A stretch of DNA of 64,000 nucleotides. Source: Pterois miles (Eukaryota; Chordata; Actinopteri; Perciformes; Scorpaenidae). Below, in pieces: positions 48,490 to 58,740 of the stretch. Positions within the stretch are counted from its first letter, which is position 1; each line of letters begins with the position of its first letter. Position numbers and translations under genes: made by a program. The notes under the pieces were generated by a model. It made no database searches and was not told the origin of the DNA. It worked only from the letters and a program-made list of their open reading frames with translations. The stretch is taken from positions 62,001-126,000 of the forward strand of contig CAMQGK010000441.1 in the NCBI GenBank assembly GCA_947000775.1. The letters are read 5' to 3'.

Positions 48490-48945
48490 CAACATAAAAA
48501 GAAGCACAAATCAACAGGTAAGTCACATTTCAAAACAGTTGAAACAGTAAAAATGTCAAGCAAGGTGAAGCACTAAAACACAGTAAAAACAAGTAGAATA
48601 ATATGAAGACTTACCTGAAGGCAGTGAGACCTGGTCTGTGGTCTTAAGAGCGTTTCCGAGCAGCTATGACCCTCTTTGCCTCAGCTCTCTCGTTGAGCTC
48701 ACGCTTCTGCTGGAAGGCAGCATCGTCCCTCTGAAATAATCAATACATGATATTGCCTTTATTTATACTGTATGGCACTTTTCAAAAGCTAATTTCAGTG
48801 TTTCACAAATAGAAAGCAGCACAAATTAACAGGTATAGTAAAATATAAAAACAGAGCTGTTACAGTAAAAATGTCAAGCAAGGTGAAGAAGTGAAACAGT
48901 AAAAACTAGTAGAAGAAGAGCAATAATTACCTGAAGGCGGTTCAA
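48490..48945. repeat. Local duplication flanking exon 2 of the coiled-coil gene
   Basis: About 48490-48625 and 48795-48945 share 'cagtaaaaatgtcaagcaag' plus 'gtgaag', and both run into 'ttacctgaaggc', which on the minus strand is a splice donor (GCCTTCAG|GTAA). One copy is the true exon 1 donor and the other lies in the 3' part of exon 2. Confidence 0.7.
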
Positions 48946-49650
48946 GTTGGCCTGAAATGCAGACTCTCTAAGCGCAATGGAGAACTTCCTAGTGGCTGCT
49001 TTCTGCTCCTCCAGGTGGATCTGGTGGGTCCTGGTCCGTTGCTGCAGGAGGTCCTTCATCTGGATCAGCTGTCCCTTAAGTTTTTTATTTAGAGCCCTCT
49101 CGGTCTGGAGACAGCTCTCCAAGTCCAGGTCCTTGTTGGTCCCAGTCACAGCGGGTATCTCTGAGGCAGCGCGGAGCTGGGCTATCTTTCCCTCCGTTTC
49201 CTTTTGAAGGGTCTGATAGTCCAGCTTCGCCCTCGCCAGCAAGTCGTCCTGAGTCCTGATCTTCTCAGTCTGTCGCTTCAGGTCCTTCTGAGCGTCGCTC
49301 AGCATGGCTCTGACCGTGTCCAGCTCCCATTTCAGGCTGTTGTCCTGAACTGGAGGCTGGTCCGGTTTAGTCAGAGCCTGCTGAAGCTGCGCTTTCAGGT
49401 CCTCAATCTCCCTCTGCAGCAGGGTCTCCTCTCGCTCCCACACGACATCTTTGTGGTCAATAAACCAATCAAAGTAATTGCCAAGCGAATCCTCATCGAC
49501 GTCGAGGAAGATCCTCCCGGGGGTGGTACCCCGGGTGATCTTCGCCTCACTGTCCATCAGATTCACCTGGCATTGTCGTTCAAGGGAGGTAAGGTAGAAA
49601 TCCCTGACCGCAAAGTCCTTGTTCTCAAAATCGATGTACTCCGCCATCAT
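48644..49650 (-). CDS. Coiled-coil protein, two exons, 268 residues
   Basis: Exon 1 is 49650-48931 (240 codons, ending ...NRLQ at CAG|GTAATT). Exon 2 is 48730-48644 (acceptor attatttcag; 28 codons and TAA). The junction is phase 0. The start is the first of two adjacent ATGs. Residues 1-75 are acidic and aromatic (EYIDFENKDFAVRDFYL). Residues about 75-235 are heptad-rich coiled coil (EETLLQREIEDLKAQLQQAL and others). The tail is basic (RAEAKRVIAARKRS). If the intron is not removed the frame runs on into a hydrophobic stretch ending LLLVFTVSLLHLA, which I take as read-through. I do not recognise the family. There are no breaks, so it may be a live gene. Its 5' side has a 15-bp minisatellite, and a second donor in its 3' UTR suggests alternative or additional splicing. 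Confidence 0.65.
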
Positions 49651-49663
49651 CGCTAAGTTTGAT

Positions 49664-49708
49664 ACTCACCAAATCCAAACTCACCAAATCCAAACTCACC
49701 AGATCCCG
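49664..49708. repeat. 15-bp minisatellite in the 5' leader of the coiled-coil gene
   Basis: Three imperfect copies of 'actcaccaaatccaa' directly upstream of the start codon on the minus strand. Confidence 0.85.
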
Positions 49709-52101
49709 TCTCGCCAAGTCGCCGTCCAACTACTGAATGATCCGAATGAGGCTTCTGTGCGTTTATTAGGTTGCCAGCGTTTTTCAAACTTTGTTTATGT
49801 TCAATTCTACAGGTCTACAGAACTACAGTGTCCCTAAACTACGTGTCCCACAATGCATTTCGTGCATGCATTTGTGACATGCGCACTGAAGCGTCGCAAC
49901 ATCAGCTGTTCCCAGCAGCGGTACGGTGCTGCTTCCTGAGCGGACTGATAGGTTTTGCATCTTTGGAGGCTTTAGGATCTCCAGCAAATTTAAAATAAAG
50001 CTCCGTGGGTTTGAACAACGTCAGGCTTCACTGTCTGGCTTTGCAATGAATGATGAGTGAGGTTTAAGGGGTTAAACAGTAGCTGTTATCGTGTTTCAAC
50101 AAGATGCTAGTAAGAGTTTATAAGATGATACAAGAAGAGTCTAAACTTGTTTCACTTTTCTTTTTGTAGCAGGATGGTCTCCTGTCCATCTCCTGACCCG
50201 ACGTGGATCGCAATCGTAAGTCCGTTTTGTCTAGTGATATGGCGGCATCAGTCGGTCTCTGGGCATGACACCCACTTTTTATTATGCCTTGCAGTGCGTT
50301 AAGCTGCTGGCTGCGGCTGTGTGGAGCCGAGGCTGTCCGGCGTTGGGCTGCGTGGTTCGGCCATCCTCCTCAGGTATGTCGGCTCACGTAATGAAGAGTG
50401 GTAAATCGGCTCTCCAGCTGATTGCTAACTTTAATCTGTCCTGGTCTCCCAGCAGCATTTAACTGCGACTGCTGCTCTCCCCCTCCTCTCCGTCGGAGGC
50501 TGCGCTGATGTGCCGTGGTAGGTGGCCAATAATGAGATGGCGTTGTTTCAATTCACGTGTTTTCAAAACGTTTGTAACTGATTGTATGCACGCTTTGCAG
50601 GCACGTGTGGGCCTGGCTGCGCGCTGTGGTGCTCCGGTCTGTGGTTTTACGCCCCGGTGCACCGGGATCCTACTGCTGTCTTGTCTTCTATTGCCTCGTT
50701 TTGTCTATGCGCAAGTGGCGCAAAGTCGCTTCCCCATTGATCGTGGCAGTGAACGCGCTTCGCGTTACCGTCTATTTGCACCGCCTTATTTAAGATCCCT
50801 TTTAGGGACACTACATCTTCCTGGGCTTCACTCCCTGGATGTTCAAGTGATACATTATCTGTTGCAATCATATGTAGTTGTAGGTCTGTTTCATGCCTTT
50901 TTTCCTATTATTTTGTTTAGGTTTGCATGTTTCCTTTGTTGTATATTACTATGATTTACTCCTGTGTTGAATTATTGAACTTTGCTTGCTTGCTTTTTGT
51001 TGTTTTCCTTGTATAAATATTGTTGATGATTTGATTGCTTAATGCTTTTTTACTTTTGATTGTTTAATTTCTTTAATATTTGGCATGTTTGAATTGTTTC
51101 ATATTTTGGTTTGATAGTTTGTTCTTTGGTTTTGGGTCCATCTTCTATGATATGGTACCTGTTGAGTATCTGTGAATTGAGTGTTACAGTGTCAGGAAGA
51201 GTGTGTATATTATATCTTTAATACTGTCTTTTAATAATTGAGTATAAATAAAGAGGCTATATTTTTATAGAGAAACATATCAAAGTCTTGTCTGAGTGCT
51301 GACGGATCTGTGCCCTTAACTATCTTCCTGGTGGCGAAATTCCCCCAGGTGGCGTTGTCGAGCAATACCAACTATTGAGTTGACCCATTTATAAATATTT
51401 TGTTCCCTTTCCTCCCACCTCTCGCGCCACATTTTTTTAAGGTCTTTGGACTGATGTCAGCCGCACAGTCAAATCGTGGCTTCCTGGGCAGTGACAGAGA
51501 CACTTATAGGGGTCTGATGATGACGGGTGTCAGGATGGCGACCTGCAACCAGGTCCTGGACCTGTCGCGCCGTCCTCAGGAAAATCTAACTCTTCACCAA
51601 AAGACAGGCCAGCTTCAAGGGGAGCACGTTCAGCTCTGTTCACTGCGATGTCAACTCCTCTCACAACTCTGAGAAAACCAGTGTTAGTAATAAGATTTAA
51701 ACGGACTCGTAGAGGAAGAAAGGGGATCCTCTAACACCTTTTTTAGGGACGCTCTGTTTCTTGCCAGCAGGATCACCACTGAGCCCAGCAGTCCATCGTG
51801 GATCTAAACTCAGTGTTAAAAGGTCAAAGAGTTGACTCTCTTGGCTCATGGGAGCGACCCTGGTTTATGTGTATGAAGTACATGTGTTGGGATCCAAAGT
51901 GGTTATGGACCATGTTCCAGATATGAAATATCACCGACCTAATCCTGACCTAATCCTGGATTTATAAACTGCTAATGTTTGCATGGCAGTCTGTCCTCTA
52001 CGAGAGCAGATGTAAATAAAAAACGGATGTGGTCAGTTGGAGTACGATGTGCTAACTTTTTCATTATGGGCAATCTCTTCAGTTTTGATTTTACAACAAG
52101 A
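49709..52101. other. Unassigned region, possible promoter or old LTR material
   Basis: From 49709 to 50000 lies the probable promoter of the minus-strand coiled-coil gene. From 50160 to 50800 the sequence is GC-richer with many short ORFs and splice-like signals (ctgatcgg/gcag) but no recognisable protein. From 50800 to 51240 it is T-rich. An AATAAA is at 51247-51252, followed by 'ctggtggcgaaattcccccagg', which could be an LTR end with a primer-binding-like site; this is weak. The ORF 51400-51672 has no motif. Confidence 0.3.
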
Positions 52102-52112
52102 GATAATTCTCA

Positions 52113-52478
52113 GGGCTGCACGGTGGTGTAGTGGTTAGCGCTGTCGCCTCACAGCAAGAGGGTCGCAGGTTCGATTCCAGCTTGCGGCTCTTCTGTGTGG
52201 AGTTTGCATGTTCTCCCTGTGTAAGCGTGGGTTTTCTCCGGGTACTCCGGCTTCCTCCCACCATCCAAAGACATGCTGTTTAGGTTACTCTAAATTGCCC
52301 GTAGGTGTGGATGTGAGCGTGAATGGTTGTCTGTCTATATGTTGTCTGTCTCTATGTGCCCTGCGATGGACTGGCGACCTGTCCAGGGTGAACCCTGCCT
52401 TCGCCCTATGCCAGCTGGGATCGGCTCCAGCCCCCCCCGCGATCCCTAATGGGATAAGCGGTTGACGATGAATGGATG
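52113..52478 (+). mobile_element. Complete tRNA-derived SINE with target-site duplication
   Basis: The head 'gtggtgtagtggttagcgc' resembles an RNA polymerase III A box, and 'ggttcgattcc' at about 52170 fits a B box. The body and the tail (aatggatgga) resemble RTE-type LINE 3' ends. It is flanked by an exact 11-bp duplication, GATAATTCTCA, at 52102-52112 and 52479-52489. It is the best-preserved copy of three in the window. Confidence 0.9.
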
Positions 52479-52489
52479 GATAATTCTCA

Positions 52490-52749
52490 CACATTCGGCA
52501 ATGGGACCATAGTTATTTGGTGAAAGAGAGACGGGGTAATTAGGGTTGATATTTTGAAAAATGTGGCTTAATGACAGCCAGCCATGGTGAATTTGGTGCC
52601 CCTGGCAAGATTTCATCTGGTGCCCTTTGCATTGCAGCCAGTTCCACCAATCATTATGTTCATTATATAGTTATAGTTTTAGCACCCCACCCCCCTTTAT
52701 GGGGCGCCCCTATGGACAGATGGCGCCCCTAGCAATCGCCGATTCCACC
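52490..52749. other. Spacer, nothing recognised
   Basis: Contains 'cccctttatggggcgcccct', probably repeat-derived, with no coding signal. Confidence 0.4.
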
Positions 52750-53460
52750 TATAAGATAAGATAAGAGATAAGATGAACCTTTATTAATCCCCGGACGGAA
52801 ATTCGTGTGTCATAGCAGCATCAACAACAGAGCAGATAAATACAGTATAGTAAAAAGTAAAAGAGAAAAGGTGCAATGAAGGAAAGAAGGTGCAATGAAG
52901 AAAATTGAGAATAAAATAACTAAGTAACAGTAATAAGTAAAGTGCAGCAGGTGGGTGGGTTTTGTATATGCATAGCATATATATATATATGTAATTATAT
53001 AATCATATGTAATTATATAAATTAGGAATAAATACAGAGCAGATGATCAGAGTCACATGGGGGTCAGACCTTGGTTATGGAGCCTGATGGCCACCAAAAG
53101 AAAGGACTGACCCAGACGGTTTGTAGTGTGCTGAGGGGGGATCAGTCTCTGGCTGAATGTACTCCTCATCTGGACCAGTTGGTCATAGAGGGGGTGGGAG
53201 GGGTTCTTCAGAATAGACTCCAGCTTCCTCCTGGTCCTCCCCTCTGCCACCACCTCCAGACTGTCCAGCTCACATCCAACCACAAACCCAGCCCTCCTCA
53301 CCAGTTTGTTGAGTTTGGTGGCATCCCTGGTGCTGATGCCACCCCCCAACATACCACGGCAAAGAACAGAAAGCTGGCTACTACAGACTGGTAAAACATC
53401 TGAAGTAGCCTGTTGCACACGTTGAAGGTCCTCAGCCCTCTCAGGAAGAATAGTTTGCTC
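52750..53460 (-). pseudogene. LINE (CR1/L2 group) 3' part, antisense
   Basis: The minus strand ends in (TTATC)n at 52750-52775 and carries the same 3' UTR as the 25.3 kb copy. Upstream, the frame 53418-53053 encodes the C-terminal end of ORF2, with GGGISTRDATKLNKLVRRAG and LNPMRSTFSQRLIPP-like motifs ending in 'VAIRLHNQ', as in related fish LINEs. Just before it, 53460-53410 reads LRGLRTFNVCNRLL. The endonuclease and most of RT are absent. Confidence 0.8.
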
Positions 53461-53489
53461 TTTTTTTTTGCTATGTCACCTATGTCGCC

Positions 53490-53800
53490 TATGTCAGGGG
53501 GTTGGCTCTGCTTAATGGAAGCATGACTGAACAGAAAGGGGGCAAGTATTGACCTTTGTGGAACTCCACAGGTCATGATAACCTGCTTGGATGTAAGATT
53601 ACCAACACGGATTAAAAAAAATGATTGCCGTCTTGCAAGTAAGACCTGAACCGGTAGATGGGAATGATGGGCAGGATTCACATGTAACATAATATGAAAA
53701 CTCACAATGTGTTTGGTGATCACCAAAGAATTTGCCCCAGGATGACCTGCATTTTTTGCTCCAGCACCTGCAGTTGCACTTAATTTTGAATCAACATACA
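53490..53800 (-). pseudogene. Second LINE RT scrap, antisense
   Basis: The frame contains VRVG-like NLTSKQVIMTCGVPQRSI then LAPFLFS, the palm motif of an L2-type reverse transcriptase. It is fused to the 3' half of a different LINE at about 53490. The sequence before it (53700-53800) is not recognisable. Confidence 0.6.
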
Positions 53801-54685
53801 AACATGACTGATACATTTCACTAGATAATCTATTTTTATTCCATTAATTGTCATTTATGCAGATTTGTGTTAGTATTTTGCAGCTCCCTCAAAACAAAAC
53901 AAAGGCAGTGACATGCCATATTATGCCTTTATGTTCTGAATCAGTATAAGAATGTCTTTCAACTCAAGCTGTGTAAATAAACTGCATGTGATTTTAATGT
54001 ATAAAATAAGAATAGTAATACAATGGTTACACTGGTGTTATGGTCGTGTTTTAATCGATATGCCACGCCCCTGGTTCTGTACGCCTTAGTCCAATTGGCT
54101 ACAATTGTAGTCACCTGTATTATCTGTCCAATGAGCACAGCCGATTTCCAGCTCATGGGCGTTTCCTTTTACACTCCTGCTGCGCCGAAACCGGAAGCTA
54201 GTTTGCTGCAGCGGCCGTAGCAGTGTCGATACCGCGGTGAGTAAAATAAAAAAAAAAAATAAAAAACACATATTTTCTGCCCTTTATATAACTGGGATTA
54301 GATTTAAAGTAGCCACTGAACGCAGAGATAGCTAACAATGCTTGTTAGCGTATTTTATAGTGTTAAAGTTGATATTTGCTTCAGAATTGGATCCATTTGG
54401 CTTTGTCCGGCTAAGCTAATCTGCTAAGTGCTAACTGTGGCTGAGCAGTCAATGGGGTCTCGCTCTTGTCTCCTCGACCATTTTGGTGTCTGATAGGACA
54501 GACCATTATCAACACACAGTTCCCCCTTAAGTGTTTGCACTTCTGTTAAGTTAACAGGCGGACATGTTGACATGTAGCTGGTGTTTTTGTGTGTCAGTGA
54601 GGATGTCGGCACGGCGCGGCTTTAAACGATGGGTGATGCGTGTTTGAGGGGGTTGTTAGCCTGTTAGCTAGCTGCCGTCGCCAGT
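53801..54685 (+). promoter_or_regulatory. Candidate promoter and non-coding first exon
   Basis: AT-rich until about 54040. The stretch 54060-54236 is CpG-containing with an inverted CCAAT (ccaattggc), a GGAA box (aaaccggaagc) and 'gcagcggccgtagcag', ending at a donor GCG|GTGAGT at 54237. That arrangement suits a first exon of a plus-strand gene. No downstream exon is identifiable in this window, because a hAT element and array 3 follow. Confidence 0.35.
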
Positions 54686-54693
54686 CAGGCTCT

Positions 54694-55938
54694 TAGTGAT
54701 GGCCGAACGAGGCTTTGTTGAAGCTTCGACACCTTTTACAAAACCTGGTTCATTGCTCGAGGCTCCAATGAGACAGTGCTCGAGGATGTCATCTGGTGGT
54801 CATTAAAATGAAGTGCAAACTAGACGTGTCGAAGAGTCAAACTTCTTTCCGTTCTGCAGCATACGTATTTAATGCACAACACATCCCAGTGGTTCATGGA
54901 TTGTTTTGGATTTGATTGTCCATGCACATTCCTGCTTGACTACACTAGATGATTATATGTTTGTAGCGGACGCAATAATAATATTACAGTAATTATGACA
55001 ATAATTATTGAAAACCATGTTCCTAATTTGGAATATCTGTATGTAACCCTCAATAGATCTTCACTTGTGGTATGGGATATTTAAATATTGCTGCTACATT
55101 CATGAGATGTACAAATTGAGACTGGTGCCATTTCACATGGGGTTGGTGCAAATACAGATCATATTATGGATTTGGGCAAAGTATGTTTTCAGGTTCATTG
55201 ATAAATGGGTTCATGTGTGTGTGTGTAAAGTGGTTGTGCTTGAAAGACAGGGCAGTGACAATGCTTGTGTAACTTTTATGAGTTTTTATTTAAAAATAAT
55301 AGTTTCTCCATGCCTTAGCGTGGACGAGGTGTTGTTGCTGTATGACAGCCTCGCATCACACAGCATACACTGGACCTGTGAAACAGTCCGTTAGAGAGGA
55401 GCCCAAGGAGTTTTCCAATGTAAATACAGCTGAAATAAAAATAAAACCTTATTATCATCCAGCAACATTTGGAAACTATCCCATACACGGGACCTTTTCC
55501 TTGATGGCTTCATCTATCTATGTATCTAACTACGTATCTCACTATCTATCTATGAATCTACAGTATCTATCTGTCTGTCTGTGTGTCTGTGTGTGTGTCT
55601 GTCTAAATATGCAATCAATCTGGAACAACACTACTAACTGTCAAAGCAACGAACTGAAACGACACAAAACCAACCTACTCTGCGAAACAAAAATTCTAAT
55701 GAACGCCATCAAATAGGGACTCCAATCCCAGCGCACATTCGATCCCACCAAGTGACTCACATGACAAACCAAACCAATCAGGTGATTCGAAGCACTCAGC
55801 TGCTTCATACGTCACTCAAGTGTGTCGAACATCACAAGTCACGTGACCAAACCACGCCTCGGCACTGTGCTTCAATACATTTGCTTCATGAACTACGACG
55901 CGTGCACCGGAGCTTCGCGTGTCAGCAGTCCATCACTA
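54694..55938. mobile_element. Non-autonomous hAT transposon with 8-bp target duplication
   Basis: The ends are TAGTGATGG (54694) and its inverse CCATCACTA (55938), with related 'gaagctt'/'agcttc' motifs just inside. The flanks carry an exact 8-bp duplication, CAGGCTCT, at 54686-54693 and 55939-55946, the length characteristic of hAT elements. The 1245-bp interior has no transposase frame. It includes a short (TCTA)n/(TGTC)n stretch at about 55510-55605. Confidence 0.9.
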
Positions 55939-55946
55939 CAGGCTCT

Positions 55947-56610
55947 GCGCTGAATGAAAATGGCGTCTGTGTTAAATTCCCCTGATGGAGCTACGGGGTC
56001 TGGGTCCAAATACTGCTTGGCCACTTCTTCATAACTCCATCTTCCACCTAAAATAGTGGTTGTTCGTCAATGTAGGTTTAACAGGTGTGCTTGTAGGTGT
56101 TGTCGCCACGCAGCTGTGACTTGTTGACTGATGTGCACGATATAGGTTCACCTTATTTGCCATTATTGCAATTGGAAACTAAATCATCCGTTAAATTGTG
56201 TAAATTATCCTTACACGTTTGAGCCAGAGCTTGTCAGCATTGTGTGTCACTATAAATGAATGAGATGTCCTGTCTGCCCACTTGTCCCCACTATTTCACC
56301 TTGATCACATCAATTTATTGTTGTTACACAGCAGCTTATCAGCTCATCAGATTTATTACAACGAGCTGCATTTCTGCCTGGGAAAGCATATAAACCCCGA
56401 GGCCTGTGTAGCTGTGCAGACGTACCATCCTCCTCTGTTGCTACAGCTGGTAACCACTTTGTTTCAGTGATAGATAAGGGTGTGTGGTGTGTTTTACCCT
56501 GGTTAGTCAGTGCTATTGGCCTCTGTTACGTACATAAATGACTGTAAATCAATTATGTGTTCTGTCTATCCCATCCTGAGTTTGCTTGAGTTGGCTTTAG
56601 ATTTTTCCAC
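55947..56610. other. Spacer, nothing recognised
   Basis: No ORF of note and no repeat recognised. Array 3 begins at about 56611. Confidence 0.45.
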
Positions 56611-58740
56611 AGTGAGATGAAGCCTCCACATGTTTTCCAGACTCATATAACCTGTGACACCACTGATCAATGCAGATTTATTTCAACATGACTTAGTCTT
56701 CGTAGTTGATTATTTTAATTGAACTCTGTGAGACACTGACAGCAGACTAAGAGAAGGATCAAGGATCCACATTCCTGTCTTGTTTCTGATCTCACAGGAC
56801 AGGACTCTTCCCGGAGAGTGGACGACAACCGAACCACACCAAGCCAGCAGCATCACACAACCTGTCTGATGTGAGGAAGTTCCAGCACCACAGCAGTCCA
56901 CTCAACACACTGAACCGGCTTCAGCTCCACACTTTACACACTGGACTGATGTAATGTTCATTTCAGTCAAAAAACACAAAAACTGAGCCATGTAACATGA
57001 TCCTGTGTTCAGTCTCATACTGATGTTGGTTAACATGAATCTTCTTCAGCAGGAAATCAGTTGAAGGTTATATAAAACACCATTATTTATTTGTATTTTT
57101 ACAGAGACTCAGACTGAGTGTTGCTGTAGTTCAGTGGCTCCTTTACGACAATGAAGAAATGCTGATTCCCGACCAGGTCAGGTGGAAGACGGACCACAAG
57201 ACAGACAGAACGGCAGGAAACGCCTGTGTTTACGTGGCCGACATAAGTAAGCTGCACTCTAAAGGAACATTTTGTCATTTTGGGAAATATGCATATTGAT
57301 TTTCTAGCCAACAGTTAAACAAGAAGATTGTCACCACTGTAAATATGTAGCTGCAGCCAGCTTCAGTAGTGTCAAAGATGAAGCCTACACATGTTTTCCA
57401 GACTCGTATAACCTGTGATACCACTGATCAATGCAGATTTATTTTGACATGAATTAGTCTTCATAGTTGATTATTATAGCTGAAGTCTGGAAGACACTGA
57501 CAGCAGACCAAGACAAGGATCCACATTCCTGACTTGTTTCTGATCTCACAGGACAAGACTCTTCCCGGAGAGTGGACGACAACCGAACCACACCAAGCCA
57601 GCAGCATCACACAACCAGTCTGATGTGAGGAAGCTCCAGCACCACAGCAGTCCACTCAACACACTGAACCGCCTTCAGCTCCACACTGTACACACTGAAC
57701 TGATGTCATGTTTATATTAGTCAAAATAACAAAAACTCAGCCATGTAACATGATCCTGTGTTCAGTCTCATGCTGATGTTGGTTAACATGAATCTTCTAA
57801 AGTAGTAAATCAGTTGAAGGTTATATAAAACACCATTATTTATTTGTATTTTTGCAGAGACTCGGACTGAGTGTTGCTGTAGTTCAGCGGCTCCTTTACA
57901 ACAATGAAGATATGCTGATTCCCGACCAGGTCAGATGGATGACGGACCACAAGACGGACAGAACGGACGGAAACGCCTGTGTTTTTGTGGACTAGGTAAG
58001 TAAGCTGCACTCTAAAGGAACATTTTGTCATTTTGGGAAATATGCATATTGATTTTTTAGCCAACAGTTAAACAAAGATTGTCACCACTGTAAATATGTA
58101 GCTGCAGCCAGCTTCAGTAGTGTCAAAGATGAAGCCTACACATGTTTTCCAGACTCATATAACCTGTGACACCACTGATCAATGCAGATTTAATTCCACA
58201 TGAATTATTCTTCGTAGTTGATTATTATAGCTGAAGTCTGGGAGACACTGACAGCAGACTAAGAGAAGGATCCACATTCCTGACTTGTTTCTGATCTCAC
58301 AGGACAGGACTCTTCCCGGAGAGTGGACGACAACCGAACCACATCAAGCCAGCAGCATCACACAACCAGTCTAATGTGAGGAAGCTCCAGCACCACAGCA
58401 GTCCACTCAACACACTGAACCGCCTTCAGCTCCGCACTTTACACACTGGACTGATCTCATGTTTATATTAGTCAAAATAACAAAAACTCAGCCATGTAAC
58501 ATGATCCTGTGTTCAGTCACATCCTGATGTTGGTTAACATGAATCTTCTTCAGTAGTAAATCAATTGAAGGTTATATAAAACACCATTATTTATTTGTAT
58601 TTTTACAGAGACTCGGACTGAGTGTTGCTGTAGTTCAGTGGCTCCTTTACAACAATGAAGAAATGCTGATTCCCGACCAGGTCAGATGGTTGACGGACCA
58701 CAAGACGGACAGAACGGACGGAAACGCCCGTGTTTTCGTG
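56611..58740 (+). repeat. 755-bp tandem repeat, array 3 left part
   Basis: A partial unit starts at the 'gatgaagcctccacatg' motif. Exon A starts follow at 57105 (GCC GAC|ATAAGT class), 57858 (TAG|GTAAGT) and 58609. The third copy is cut inside exon A at about 58740 by gypsy sequence. Orientation is the same as array 2. Confidence 0.95.

Noticed and set aside
48874..48930. C-terminal membrane segment (LLLVFTVSLLHLA) of the coiled-coil protein.
   Set aside because: It starts exactly after a CAG|GTAATT donor, and a phase-compatible exon 2 with a good acceptor lies downstream, so it is most likely translated intron.
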